Source: Comamonadaceae bacterium
GTDB taxonomy: Bacteria > Pseudomonadota > Gammaproteobacteria > Burkholderiales > Burkholderiaceae_C
NCBI GenBank assembly: GCA_947476465.1
Contig: CANJQN010000020.1
Coordinates: 1 to 64,000 of the forward strand
Reading direction: 5' to 3'
DNA: 64,000 bases
Part shown: one piece after another, positions 10,095 through 19,810 of the stretch
How positions within the stretch are numbered: the stretch's first letter is position 1
Layout: each line of letters opens with the position of its first letter
Program-made: the position numbers and the translations under genes
Notes under the pieces: model-generated
Database searches by the model: none
What the model saw: only the letters and a program-made list of their open reading frames with translations
Told to the model about the DNA's origin: nothing

Positions 10095-11308
10095 AAGTGA
10101 CTCGCCGCAGCGCCCAGAATGAGCGCGCTCGTCGGCATGATGCCTGCGCCGCTGGTTACGAGGCAGGTGCGCGCCCGCTCGATCTGGCAGGTCGATTCGC
10201 CCCGCATTTGCCGGACCCCCTCGACGACCAGGTTCAAGCCATGGACATACGCTTCGCTGAGGCTGCCGCCCGCTGTGTTCATCGGTGTGCGGCCGGTCCT
10301 TGCCACCTGGCCCGAGCGTATGTAGGCGCCCCCTTCACCACGTGCACAAAAACCGAACTCTTCGAGCGTGATCGGAACCATTCCGGTGAAATGGTCATAG
10401 ATCTGGACGACATCGATGTCCTTCGGACCCAGGCCCGCCTGCGCGTAGAGCGAATGCGCCAGTTCCTGCTGCCCGCCGGTGCCGTACTCGCTAGCGGGAA
10501 GGTTGTGTGAACCCATGTAGCCAGTACTCCATCCGGTGGCGCCGTACTGGGTGGCCGCAAGCAGCGCTGCCGGTCGTGCGCCCAGCCGAGCGGCCCGCGC
10601 AGTGGTGGTTACTACCAGCGCACAGGCGCCGTCGCTTTCGAGGCAGCAGTCGTACAGGCGCAGTGGTTCGGCGATCAATTTGGAGGCCAGGTATTTCTCG
10701 CGAGTCAGCGGCCTTCCGTACATCACGGCGCGTGGATTGGATTGCGCGTTCTCATTGCAGATCTGGGCCACCTGAAACATCGCCTCGGAATCCAGTCCCC
10801 ATTGGTGGTCGTAACGTTGCATAGCCAAAGCCAGCATCTGCGGGGGCGAGAACAATCCGAAGGGTGCATTGAAATTGGTGTGTGTGCGGGCCGCGAACGA
10901 CCGCCCGTAACGGCGGCTGCGCCCCTGGCAAAGGCTGCGAACCACAACAACGGCTTGGGCCTTTCCACTTTCCACCGCAGCGGCGGCCAGTGCGACGGCA
11001 CCGCACGCGCTGCCGCCGCGCCCACCCCAGACCATCGCCGAGAACTTCAACTGCTTGATTCCCAGCGCCAACTGCAGCACGGTCAGGTCACCCGGGGGAT
11101 CGGCAAATGACACGAGCCCGTCCACCGAACCCAACTCCATCCCCGCATCGCGTACAGCTTTGACGACTGCCAGGCACGCGAGTTGGAATTCGTTGTGCTC
11201 CACACTTCGACCCCAGCGCAGGTACGGGGTCTCGCCAATGCCGATGATGCATGCGGCCTGGGCATGCGGAATGCCACTGGCCAGCTCTTGCGGGAATTCT
11301 TCCGTCAT
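10091..11308 (-). CDS. thiolase-like / lipid-transfer-protein-type acyltransferase
   Basis: IIGIGETPY, YDCCLESDGACALVVTT, VQIYDHFTGMVPITLEEFGFC; ORF open to 11386, likely ATG at 11308. Confidence 0.85.
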   Translation of the reverse strand: MTEEFPQELASGIPHAQAACIIGIGETPYLRWGRSVEHNEFQLACLAVVKAVRDAGMELGSVDGLVSFADPPGDLTVLQLALGIKQLKFSAMVWGGRGGSACGAVALAAAAVESGKAQAVVVVRSLCQGRSRRYGRSFAARTHTNFNAPFGLFSPPQMLALAMQRYDHQWGLDSEAMFQVAQICNENAQSNPRAVMYGRPLTREKYLASKLIAEPLRLYDCCLESDGACALVVTTTARAARLGARPAALLAATQYGATGWSTGYMGSHNLPASEYGTGGQQELAHSLYAQAGLGPKDIDVVQIYDHFTGMVPITLEEFGFCARGEGGAYIRSGQVARTGRTPMNTAGGSLSEAYVHGLNLVVEGVRQMRGESTCQIERARTCLVTSGAGIMPTSALILGAAASHL

Positions 11309-11502
11309 GACATTGAGGATAACGCCCCCAGCCACGGGATGATCGTGCCGGTGCGACCTCGATGCAGTCGAGCCTTCTATCGCCAATTGTTATAGTAGGC
11401 CGTGATGCGCGCCCGTGTTCATCATGCTCGACTGCCTGGGCGTTTGACACGCGCTGCGCCGCAGCCTGAGCTGCCCGATCCCGCCCCGCACGAAGGCCGC
11501 CC

Positions 11503-12660
11503 ATGACCGACTTGCTCGACAACCTGCGCATGGCTTCGATTCCGCCGGCGGCGCAAGCATTCCGCAGCGAGGTCAAGGATTTCCTTGCCCGTGAACTGCC
11601 GGACGCACCGGCGGACCTGCGGTCGCGCACGTGGCTGGCGTTCGACGCCGATTTCAGCCGCAAGCTGGCTCGGCGCGGCTGGGTCGGGGTAACGCTCCCG
11701 AAGCAGTACGGCGGCGGGGAAATGGATGCCTTCAGCCGCTTTGTATTGGTCGAAGAGCTTCTCGCCGTCGGCGCACCGGTTGGCGCCCACTGGATCGGCG
11801 ATCGCCAAAGCGGGCCCTTGATTCACAAGTTCGGATCGCACGCCCAGAAGCAGGCGTTTTTGCCGCGCATCTGCCGTGGCGAGATCTTTTTCTGCATCGG
11901 CATGAGCGAGCCCAATGCCGGATCCGATCTTGCCAGCGTCGGCACCCGTGCCATCCGCACGGACAATGGGTGGCGTCTGAACGGCCGAAAGATCTGGACC
12001 ACCAACGGCCACAAGTGCGACTACTCGATTGCATTGGTGAGAACTTCCGGCACGCCAGCCGACCGCCAGGCGGGCCTTTCCCAGCTGATCGTCGATCTGC
12101 GGCTGCCAGGTGTCACCGTGCGTCCGATTGTCGACCTCTCGGGCGATGCGCACTTCAGCGAGATGTTCTTCGACGATGTCGAGCTTGCCGACGATGCGCT
12201 CGTCGGCAACGAAGGCGATGGCTGGAAGCAGGTGAATGCCGAGCTCGCTTTCGAGCGCAGCGGCCCCGAGCGCCTTTATTCGAGCATCGTGCTGCTCGAT
12301 GCCTGGCTGCGGTGGCTGCGCAGCGGCGATCGCAGCGAGCGGCACCTGGAAACCGCAGGCCGCTTCGCTGCGCATCTGGCCACACTGCGCCAGCTGTCGA
12401 TCGCCGTCACGGCCAAGCTGGCCGCCGGCGAAAGCCCGGTGGTGGAATCCGCCCTGGTCAAGGACCTCGGCACGGAGTTCGAACAGGCGGTGCCCGCCTT
12501 GATCGAAGCGGCGATCGGGGACGACCCTGCCGACCCGCCAGACGCCGAACTGGTGCGGACCCTGGCCTATGTGAGCCAGATGGCGCCCACTTACTCGCTG
12601 CGCGGCGGCACCCGCGAAATCCTGCGCGGCATGATCGCGCGCGGCCTGGGCCTGCGCTAA
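11503..12660 (+). CDS. acyl-CoA dehydrogenase (pair 1, subunit A)
   Basis: GMSEPNAGSDLASVGTRAIR, WRLNGRKIWTTNGHKCDYSIALVRT, C-terminal GGTREILRGMIARGLG. Confidence 0.92.
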   Translation: MTDLLDNLRMASIPPAAQAFRSEVKDFLARELPDAPADLRSRTWLAFDADFSRKLARRGWVGVTLPKQYGGGEMDAFSRFVLVEELLAVGAPVGAHWIGDRQSGPLIHKFGSHAQKQAFLPRICRGEIFFCIGMSEPNAGSDLASVGTRAIRTDNGWRLNGRKIWTTNGHKCDYSIALVRTSGTPADRQAGLSQLIVDLRLPGVTVRPIVDLSGDAHFSEMFFDDVELADDALVGNEGDGWKQVNAELAFERSGPERLYSSIVLLDAWLRWLRSGDRSERHLETAGRFAAHLATLRQLSIAVTAKLAAGESPVVESALVKDLGTEFEQAVPALIEAAIGDDPADPPDAELVRTLAYVSQMAPTYSLRGGTREILRGMIARGLGLR

Positions 12661-12671
12661 AGGAGCACCCC

Positions 12672-13673
12672 ATGTTCGCCCATGCCATCGCGTCGATCCT
12701 CGAGCACCATTGCACTCCCGCGGCCGTGCGCGCCATCGACAACGGGGCAAGCGCCCAGCCCTTGTTCAACGCGCTGTCGCAGGCCGGGTTTCTGGAGCTG
12801 CTGGCGCCGCAACAAGACGGCGGCGGCGGTGCCAGCTGGCCCGAGTTTTTTGAAGTGGTGCTGCTGTGTGGCGCCTATGCGGTCCCGCTGCCACTGGCGC
12901 AGACCATGGCCGCACGCCTGTTGACAGCCAACCCGCATTCGCTGCCGGAGGGGAGCATCGCATTCGCGCCGGCCCTGCAGCGGTGCGCGGACGGTTCCCT
13001 GCAGGCGCTTCACGTGCCCTGTGCCCGCACCGCATCCAGTGTGATCGGTGCGCTCGACGATGGCCTGCTGCTGTTGCCCATCGACAGGGCTCACCAGTTG
13101 CCCGGCGGCGTGCCCGGCAGCCTGAGCGCTTGCCTGCATTGGCCGGCGGACTCGGCACGCATATTGCCGGCCGCGGTGCCCGCCGATACCCTGGCGCCCT
13201 TGGCCGCGCTGCTTCACGCCGGCCTGCTTGCAGGCGCGATGAAGCGCTGCTTCGACCTCTCCCTGACCTACGCCAACGAGCGCGTGCAGTTCGGCAAGCC
13301 GATCGGCAAGTTCCAGGCGATCCAGCATTTGTTGAGCGTGATGGCCGAACAGGTGGCGGCCGGCCGTATGGCAGCCGAGTCCGCATTCCACAGCGCCACC
13401 CGCATGCCCGCCGTGGCCGCCTGCGCGGTGGCGAAGGCCCGCACCAGCGAGGCGGCTCAGTCGGTTGCCTCTACCGCCCATGCCGTCCATGGCGCCATCG
13501 GCGTGACCGCGCAATACGACCTGCAGCTTTTCACGCGCCGCTTGCACGAATGGCGCGTGGCCTACGGCTCCGAGGCGTATTGGCATCGCGTGCTCGGGCG
13601 GCTACTGATCGACAGCTCGCAACCGCACACCGTGGATTTCGTACGCCTGCTATCGCAGGCGCCCCCCGTTTGA
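12672..13673 (+). CDS. acyl-CoA dehydrogenase (pair 1, short subunit B, 333 aa)
   Basis: GAMKRCFDLSLTYANERVQFGKPIGKFQAIQHLLSVMAEQ; true start at 12672, not the 11631 ORF start. Confidence 0.88.
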   Translation: MFAHAIASILEHHCTPAAVRAIDNGASAQPLFNALSQAGFLELLAPQQDGGGGASWPEFFEVVLLCGAYAVPLPLAQTMAARLLTANPHSLPEGSIAFAPALQRCADGSLQALHVPCARTASSVIGALDDGLLLLPIDRAHQLPGGVPGSLSACLHWPADSARILPAAVPADTLAPLAALLHAGLLAGAMKRCFDLSLTYANERVQFGKPIGKFQAIQHLLSVMAEQVAAGRMAAESAFHSATRMPAVAACAVAKARTSEAAQSVASTAHAVHGAIGVTAQYDLQLFTRRLHEWRVAYGSEAYWHRVLGRLLIDSSQPHTVDFVRLLSQAPPV

Positions 13674-13692
13674 TTCTGTGGAATTCCGACTA

Positions 13693-13728
13693 GTTATTTG
13701 TTGATAGGCAAGCAAGTCTGTATACTGG
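13693..13728 (+). promoter_or_regulatory. promoter/operator element copy A
   Basis: GTTATTTGTTGATAGGCAAGCAAGTCTGTATACTGG: TTGTTG-N17-TATACT with CAAGCAAGT in spacer. Confidence 0.6.
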
Positions 13729-13759
13729 TTTGGGATACCGACTCAAGCAACTCGGGAGA

Positions 13760-14671
13760 ATGACCAAGATGCAGATCGCATTCATCGGCCTTGGCCGCAT
13801 GGGCGCACCGATCGCCCGCCGGCTGATCGAAGCCGGGCACACGCTGGCGGTGTGTGACGTGCGCGAAGAGGCCGCGCGCCCCCACGCCGAGCTCGGCGCG
13901 CGTTACGCCGCCACGCCGGCAATGGCCTGTGCGCAGGCGCAGCTGGTGTTCACCTGCCTGCCCGGACCGCCACAGGTGGAAGCCGCCGTCTTCAGCCCCG
14001 ATGGCATCTTGCACGCCGCGCAGCCGGGAACGGTCTTCGCCGATCTTTCCAGCAACTCGGTGTCGCTCGTGCGCCGCATCCATGCCGCCATGGCCGAGCG
14101 CGATTGCCCGATGCTGGACGCGCCGGTGAGCGGCGGCGTGACCGGTGCGAAAAACGGAACCCTGCAGATCATGGTGGGGGGTGACCGGGCCGTCTTCGAT
14201 CGCATCCTGCCGGTGCTGCACGTCTTGGGTAGCAAGGCCAGCCACATGGGCGCGGTCGGCTGCGGCACCGTCGCCAAGCTCACCCACAACCTGGCCTACA
14301 TCGCCACCCGCAGCGTTCTGGCCGAGTGCTTCACCCTCGGCGTGAAGGGCGGGTTGCAGCCCGAGGCATTGCTCGAAGCCATGCGCGGCGGCGCCTTCGG
14401 ACAGGGCTTGATGCTGTCGCACTTTCTTCCAGAGATGGTGTTCAAGGGCAGCTTCGAGCCTGTCCGGTTCGCGATGCGCCTGGCCCACAAGGACGTGACG
14501 CTGGCCACCAACCTCGCCCGTGAGCTGGACGTGCCGATGGCGATGGGTGCGCTCACTGAACAGTTGCTGGTGGAGGCCATGGCGCGCGGCTGGGGCGACC
14601 GCGACTACGGCACGGCCTTCCTGCTGCAGGAGGAGCGTGCCGGCGTGCAGGTGCGCGCGACCGGCATCTAA
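13760..14671 (+). CDS. NAD(P)-dependent beta-hydroxyacid dehydrogenase (3-hydroxyisobutyrate dehydrogenase family)
   Basis: MQIAFIGLGRMGAPIARRLIEAGH, DAPVSGGVTGAKNGTLQIMVGG. Confidence 0.9.
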   Translation: MTKMQIAFIGLGRMGAPIARRLIEAGHTLAVCDVREEAARPHAELGARYAATPAMACAQAQLVFTCLPGPPQVEAAVFSPDGILHAAQPGTVFADLSSNSVSLVRRIHAAMAERDCPMLDAPVSGGVTGAKNGTLQIMVGGDRAVFDRILPVLHVLGSKASHMGAVGCGTVAKLTHNLAYIATRSVLAECFTLGVKGGLQPEALLEAMRGGAFGQGLMLSHFLPEMVFKGSFEPVRFAMRLAHKDVTLATNLARELDVPMAMGALTEQLLVEAMARGWGDRDYGTAFLLQEERAGVQVRATGI

Positions 14672-14705
14672 GCATTTGCTACCCAACAAGCAAGTGTTAA
14701 AGTGG
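14672..14705 (+). promoter_or_regulatory. promoter/operator element copy B
   Basis: GCATTTGCTACCCAACAAGCAAGTGTTAAAGTGG: TTGCTA-N16-TAAAGT. Confidence 0.7.
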
Positions 14706-14731
14706 CGACCATTTCCCGAAGGAGACAAGAC

Positions 14732-15706
14732 ATGCTGAGCTGGCCCCACTGGGTGCGCATGGCGCTGGCGACCCTGATGACGATGGCGTGCTCGGTCGCT
14801 ACCGCGCAGGACTTCCCTTCCAAACCCGTGCGGGTGATCATCTCGGCCAGCCCCGGCAGCGTCGTCGACCTGGTTTCCCGCACCCTGAGCAGCCCGTTGG
14901 CGGCGGCACTCGGCCAGCCCGTGGTGATCGAAAACATCACCGGCGCCAGCAGCATCACCGGCACCGACCGCGTCGCCCGCGCGCCGAAGGACGGTTACAC
15001 GTTAGGCGTGATCTCGAACAATCACGTGATCAACCCCAGCATGATCAAGAACATTCCGTTCGATAGCGTCAAGGACTTTTCGGTGGTGACGGTGCTCGGT
15101 ACCACGCCGCTCGTGCTGGTGGCGCACCCCTCGGTGCCGGCGCAAAATGCCCGTGAGTTGATGGCACTGGCCAAGGCCAAGCCCGGTACGCTCAACTACG
15201 GCTCGGCGGGCACAGGCACCGTGCTCCATCTTGCGGGCGTGCTGCTGGCGGGCGCAGCGGGCATCGACATCAAGCACGTGCCGTACAAGGCGTTCTCCGG
15301 CATGCTCAACGACGTGTTGGGCGGACAGATCGAGATGGGATTCTCGGGGCTGCCCGCCGCGGCCCAACATATCAAGAGCGGCAAGCTGCGCGCGATCGGC
15401 ATGTCCACTGCGACCCGCAGCCCCGTGCTGCCCGACGTGCCGACGCTGGCCGAAGCCGGCGTCCCCGGGTACAGCTACGACGCCTGGATGACGCTGGTGG
15501 TGCCGGCCGGCGTTCCCAAGCCCGTGCTGGACCGCCTCCACGCCGCTGTCCGCACCGCATTGTCAACGCCAGAAGTACAGCAGGTGTTCTCGACCCAGGG
15601 CATCACGGCGGTAGGCAGCGCCGCGGACCCGGCCTCGACCTTCCTCCAGGCCGAGCTCGACAAGCACGCGCGCTTGGTCAAGACATCGGGCGCCACGCTC
15701 GACTGA
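14732..15706 (+). CDS. Bug-family (TctC-like) substrate-binding protein
   Basis: FPSKPVRVIISASPGSVVDLVSRTLSSPLAAALGQPVVIENITGASSITG..NNHVINPSMIKNIPFDSVKD. Confidence 0.9.
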   Translation: MLSWPHWVRMALATLMTMACSVATAQDFPSKPVRVIISASPGSVVDLVSRTLSSPLAAALGQPVVIENITGASSITGTDRVARAPKDGYTLGVISNNHVINPSMIKNIPFDSVKDFSVVTVLGTTPLVLVAHPSVPAQNARELMALAKAKPGTLNYGSAGTGTVLHLAGVLLAGAAGIDIKHVPYKAFSGMLNDVLGGQIEMGFSGLPAAAQHIKSGKLRAIGMSTATRSPVLPDVPTLAEAGVPGYSYDAWMTLVVPAGVPKPVLDRLHAAVRTALSTPEVQQVFSTQGITAVGSAADPASTFLQAELDKHARLVKTSGATLD

Positions 15707-15730
15707 ACTCGTTCTTCCGAAAGACCAGCA

Positions 15731-16606
15731 ATGCTAGTCATCGATTCGCAGGTCCACACATACGAGGCGAACACGCCCGCTCGGCCCTGGCACACCGTGC
15801 CGAACTGGCCGGCCCACGTTACCAGCGACGAAATGGTGGCCGCGTTGGACGCGGTCGGGGTCGACGGCGCGATCCTCGTTTCCCCTTTCATGCTGTATCG
15901 CTACGACGCCAGCTACGCGGTGCAAGCGCAGCGCGCCCATCCCGGCCGCTTCGCCATCGTCAAGCCGGTCGATCCGGACGATCCATCGGTGGCCGATGTC
16001 ATCGCCGATTGGAAGAACACGCCCGGCACCGTTGCGGTCCGCATTTTCAAGGGCGTGCAAGACGGGCTCGATCCGAACCACCCGGGGCTCGCCCGCATCC
16101 TGCGGGCGGCCGCCCGTCACGATTTTCCGGTCAACCTTCATTGCTTCGGCAACCTGGACGCCGCCACGGTTTTGATCGACCGCCACCCCGAGACGCGCTT
16201 CGTCATCGACCACCTGGGCATCGTGCAGCCTATGGAGCCGCCGGCCCCGCCGCAGCCCTGGACCGACCTGCCGAAGGTGCTGGAACTCGCCCGGCGCCCG
16301 AACGCGGTGATCAAGGTGAGTGGCGCCTGTACGCTGTCCAGGGAGTCCTATCCCTTTGCGGATATCTGGGACCCGCTGGCCCGCGTGTTCGACGCCTGGG
16401 GCTTCGAGCGCTGCCTATGGGGCACCGACTGGACGCGCGCCCAGGCAATCGTCAATTACGAACCGACCGTCGAGTCATTTCGCCGCACCAACCGCCTGAG
16501 TGAGAGCGAACGGGCCATGTTGATGGGCGGAGCCTGCGCCATAACCTATGGCTGGACGCCAACCACGATGCGAGCCGATGCCGGCAACAAGCCTGAAGGT
16601 GGCTGA
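15731..16606 (+). CDS. amidohydrolase family protein (Amidohydro_2-like TIM barrel)
   Basis: MLVIDSQVHTYE, FVIDHLG, RCLWGTDWTRA. Confidence 0.85.
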   Translation: MLVIDSQVHTYEANTPARPWHTVPNWPAHVTSDEMVAALDAVGVDGAILVSPFMLYRYDASYAVQAQRAHPGRFAIVKPVDPDDPSVADVIADWKNTPGTVAVRIFKGVQDGLDPNHPGLARILRAAARHDFPVNLHCFGNLDAATVLIDRHPETRFVIDHLGIVQPMEPPAPPQPWTDLPKVLELARRPNAVIKVSGACTLSRESYPFADIWDPLARVFDAWGFERCLWGTDWTRAQAIVNYEPTVESFRRTNRLSESERAMLMGGACAITYGWTPTTMRADAGNKPEGG

Positions 16607-16636
16607 ACTTTGATGCTCGAAAAACAGTTGGAATAA

Positions 16637-17332
16637 ATGTTGGACATTGCCCTGCGTGGCGGCTTCGTGATCGATGGCACAGGAGCGCAACGCCAGCGTG
16701 CCGACATTGGAATCAAGGACGGACGAATCGTCGCCCTGGGCGCAGACGTGCCGGCAGCGACGCGCGAGCTCGACGTAACGGATCGTGTCGTCGCGCCCGG
16801 CTTCATCGACATCCACACCCACTACGACGCCCAGGCTTTCTGGGATCCCATGGTGACCCCGTCCATCGTGCATGGGGTGACGACCGTATTCGGCGGCAAC
16901 TGCGGCTTCAGCATCGCCCCACTGTCGCCCGCCAGCGCGTACCTCGACATGGCCGATGGATTCACGTACCCGACCATGTTGCTTGGCAAGGCCGTCCGAG
17001 ATTTGCACCTGCTGCCGCTCGAAGAAGCGGTCATGATGTTGACGAGCAAGCCCGCGCTGTTCTACGGCCTGCGCGAGCGGGGATCCATCGTGCCCAATGC
17101 CTGGGCCGATCTCGTGGTGTTCGATCCCGCGACGATCGGCGCCAACCCCGTCACGACGCGCTTTGACCTGCCGGCGGGAGCGCCCCGCCTGTACGCGACA
17201 GCCAACGGAATCCAGCACGTCTTCGTGAATGGCAAGGAAGTTCTGCGCAACGGCGAGACGACCGGCTCCACTCCCGCACGCGTGCTGCGATCGGGCCAGG
17301 ACAGCCAGACGGTAGACGCTCGCCAGTGCTGA
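16637..17332 (+). pseudogene. D-aminoacylase/N-acyl-D-amino-acid deacylase-like amidohydrolase with large in-frame internal deletion
   Basis: N-terminus ..[49 protein letters not shown] joined directly to C-terminal [36 protein letters not shown]; 231 aa versus >500 aa expected. Confidence 0.8.
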
Positions 17333-17443
17333 CCCACACGTCGTATATCTTGCTGATCCATTAACGAGTCCACTGCTAGGATACCGGTTCAGGGGTGGTG
17401 TACCTCACCCGCCCAAGCCCACAGATACCGAAAAGAGAACCCC

Positions 17444-19117
17444 ATGAAAGTCTACGAAGCGCTGGCCGATGCGCTGGCCACCGAAGCCGAGGGCCCGATC
17501 TTCGGCCTGATGGGTGATGCCAACATGCCCGTGTGGGGCACGCTGTGCAAGGATGAACGGGTGCGCATGGTGTGGTCGCGACACGATGGCGCCGCCATCC
17601 TCATGGCCGACGGTTTCGCGCAGGCGACCGGCCGGCTGGCCGTGGCGACCGTCACCTGTGGGCCCGGCCTGGCGAACGCGGCCAACGCGATCCTCAGCGC
17701 GTCGCGCGCCCACACCCCGATGGTGATCTTCACCGGCGAATACATTCCCGACGGCGGCAAAGGCGGGCTGCAGGCGATGGACCAGCGCCGGTTCGCCGCC
17801 GCCTGCGAGGCCGAGTTCCGCAACCTCGGGCGCATCGACGCGCTCGCCGACGACATCGCCGAAGGCTTCTACACCGCCCGCACGAAAAAGTGCCCGGTGA
17901 TCCTGAACATGCCCCAGCCGCTGTGGGAGGCCGAGCTGAAGTGGGACTGGGACTACCGCCCCTCGCGCGATTACCTGCCGCCACAGGACCAGCCGCCGCC
18001 GAAGGCGCTGGTCGAGGCCGCGGCCGAAAAGCTGGCCGCGGCGCAGCGGCCCGTGATCGTGGCCGGCCGCGGCGCGGCTTTCGCTGATGCACGGGCGCAG
18101 ATCGAGCGTCTTGGAGATCGCATCGGCGCCCTGCTCGCAACCTCACTGGTGGCCAAGGGCTTTTTCGACGGCCACCCGTACGACGTCGGCATTGCCGGCT
18201 CCTTCAGTTGCACCACCACCGAGAAGCTGCTGGCCGAGGCCGACCTCGTGATTGGCATCGGCGCTTCGTTGAACTTCTTCACGTCAGAGGGTGGGCTGCT
18301 GTTCCCGGCGGCGCAGACGATACGCATCGACACCCGGGCGTTCGCCCCGACGATCGGCTTCACGCCAGGAATGCACCTGCAGGGCGACGCGAAGGCGACA
18401 ACACTCGCCCTGTTGGAGGCGCTAGAGGCCCGCGGCCAACGCCAGGAGGGTTTTCGCAACGCCGCCACCCGCGAGGCGCTGACGGTGACGACACCGCAGC
18501 CTGCGCGCGCCACCGACGGCCTGGACGCGCGCGAGCTCATGCGCGCGCTGTCCCGTTCGCTGCCAGCGCGCACGCAGGTCGTCTGCGGCGCCGGCCATTT
18601 CTGGTCCTGGCCGATCGTGCACCTGGCACTGCCACCAGGCGGGCGCTTCCAACACACGGCGGCCTTCGGCAGCATTGGCCTGGCCCTGGCGCACGGGATC
18701 GGCGCCGCGGCGGGCAACCCGGACCGCAAGACCCTGGTCATCGAAGGCGACGGCAGCCTGCTGCAGGGCATCCAGGAGCTTCATGCCGCCGCCGAGCAGC
18801 GCATCCCGCTGGTGGTGCTGATCATGAACGACTCGGGCTATGGCGCGGAAGTGCTGAAAATGACATGGAAGAAGCGAGATCCGCGTGACGCGCAATGGAA
18901 GTCGCCGGACTACGTGGCCATCGCGCGCGGCTTCGGCGGCGACGGCGTGCGCATCACCAGCGAACAGGAGCTGCCCGCCGCCATCGAGCGCGGCTTCGCG
19001 TCGGGCGTTCCCTTCGTGATCGACGCGCCCATTTCGCCTACGCTGGTAAGCGACGCCTACTCGCGGCTGTTCCAGGGCCAGCCCAACCAGACGCCGCTGC
19101 TGCGACCGGTCAGATAG
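17444..19117 (+). CDS. thiamine pyrophosphate-dependent enzyme (acetolactate synthase-like)
   Basis: GFAQATGRLAVATVTCGPGLANAANAILSA; TPP-binding GDGSLLQGIQELHAAAEQRIPLVVLIMNDSGYG. Confidence 0.9.
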   Translation: MKVYEALADALATEAEGPIFGLMGDANMPVWGTLCKDERVRMVWSRHDGAAILMADGFAQATGRLAVATVTCGPGLANAANAILSASRAHTPMVIFTGEYIPDGGKGGLQAMDQRRFAAACEAEFRNLGRIDALADDIAEGFYTARTKKCPVILNMPQPLWEAELKWDWDYRPSRDYLPPQDQPPPKALVEAAAEKLAAAQRPVIVAGRGAAFADARAQIERLGDRIGALLATSLVAKGFFDGHPYDVGIAGSFSCTTTEKLLAEADLVIGIGASLNFFTSEGGLLFPAAQTIRIDTRAFAPTIGFTPGMHLQGDAKATTLALLEALEARGQRQEGFRNAATREALTVTTPQPARATDGLDARELMRALSRSLPARTQVVCGAGHFWSWPIVHLALPPGGRFQHTAAFGSIGLALAHGIGAAAGNPDRKTLVIEGDGSLLQGIQELHAAAEQRIPLVVLIMNDSGYGAEVLKMTWKKRDPRDAQWKSPDYVAIARGFGGDGVRITSEQELPAAIERGFASGVPFVIDAPISPTLVSDAYSRLFQGQPNQTPLLRPVR

Positions 19118-19124
19118 GGCGACC

Positions 19125-19694
19125 GTGAAGTTCGAGAACGCCTTCGAGCTGGCAGGAGGGCCAGACGAAGTCATCGCCGTATTCGAGAACGTTCCTGTGC
19201 TTGCCGGGTTCCTGCCCGGCGCCAGCGTGGGTGAGCGCAAGGAGGACGGCAGCTACCCCGGCCTGCTCACCGTGTCGTTTGGGCCCAAGCGTCTGAACTT
19301 CAAAGGCACGCTGAGGAACACCGTGCAGCGCGAACAGTTGGCGGGCGAGCTCGACGGCCAGGCCAGTGCCGACGTGCGCGGCGCCAAGATGATGGTGAAC
19401 ATGCGTTACCAGCTGCGCCCGGCGGCCGGCGGCACGCGGGTCGACCTGGTGTCCGAAGCGGAGCTCACCGGCATCCTCGCGGAATTCGCGCGCACCGGCG
19501 GTGTGGTGGTGACGCAGGCGCTGCTGGACGAGTTCGCAAAGAACTTCAGCGCACACATGCAGGCCATGCGCGCGCCGGGGCAGGACGGCGCGCCCGACAT
19601 GCCCCGGCAGGCGCCGCAGACGCTGTCGGCGTTCGCTCTGCTGCTGAAGATCCTGAAGAATGCATTCTCGCGGCGCCCCCGTCCGGGTGACTGA
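19125..19694 (+). CDS. CoxG/SRPBCC family protein
   Basis: MKFENAFELAGGPDEVIAVFENVPVLAGFLPGA..; CoxG-type START fold. Confidence 0.8.
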   Translation: MKFENAFELAGGPDEVIAVFENVPVLAGFLPGASVGERKEDGSYPGLLTVSFGPKRLNFKGTLRNTVQREQLAGELDGQASADVRGAKMMVNMRYQLRPAAGGTRVDLVSEAELTGILAEFARTGGVVVTQALLDEFAKNFSAHMQAMRAPGQDGAPDMPRQAPQTLSAFALLLKILKNAFSRRPRPGD

Positions 19695-19810
19695 AGGACT
19701 GGCCCCGGGCGCCTGAGCAGCGGCCCGCCGGCTGCACACGGCGGGCCGCCGGCCGAGAGGCCCTGTACGAGGTGCGGCGTCACCGAACACGCCCAAAAAC
19801 GCCCAAAAAC

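Noticed and set aside
11631-12671. N-terminal half of the 680-aa ORF
   Set aside because: Out-of-frame overlap of the first ACAD; real gene begins at 12672 after an SD-like AGGAG
11422-12750. 442-aa minus-strand ORF
   Set aside because: Antisense shadow of the acyl-CoA dehydrogenase at 11503
17340-17390. Possible fifth copy of the operator (CTTGCTGATCCATTAACGAG..GCTAGGATACC) upstream of the TPP enzyme
   Set aside because: Lacks the CAAGCAAGT core and consistent promoter spacing; similarity too weak
19125-19694. CoxG-like gene as evidence of CO dehydrogenase
   Set aside because: No coxMSL-type genes in the window; SRPBCC proteins occur in many contexts
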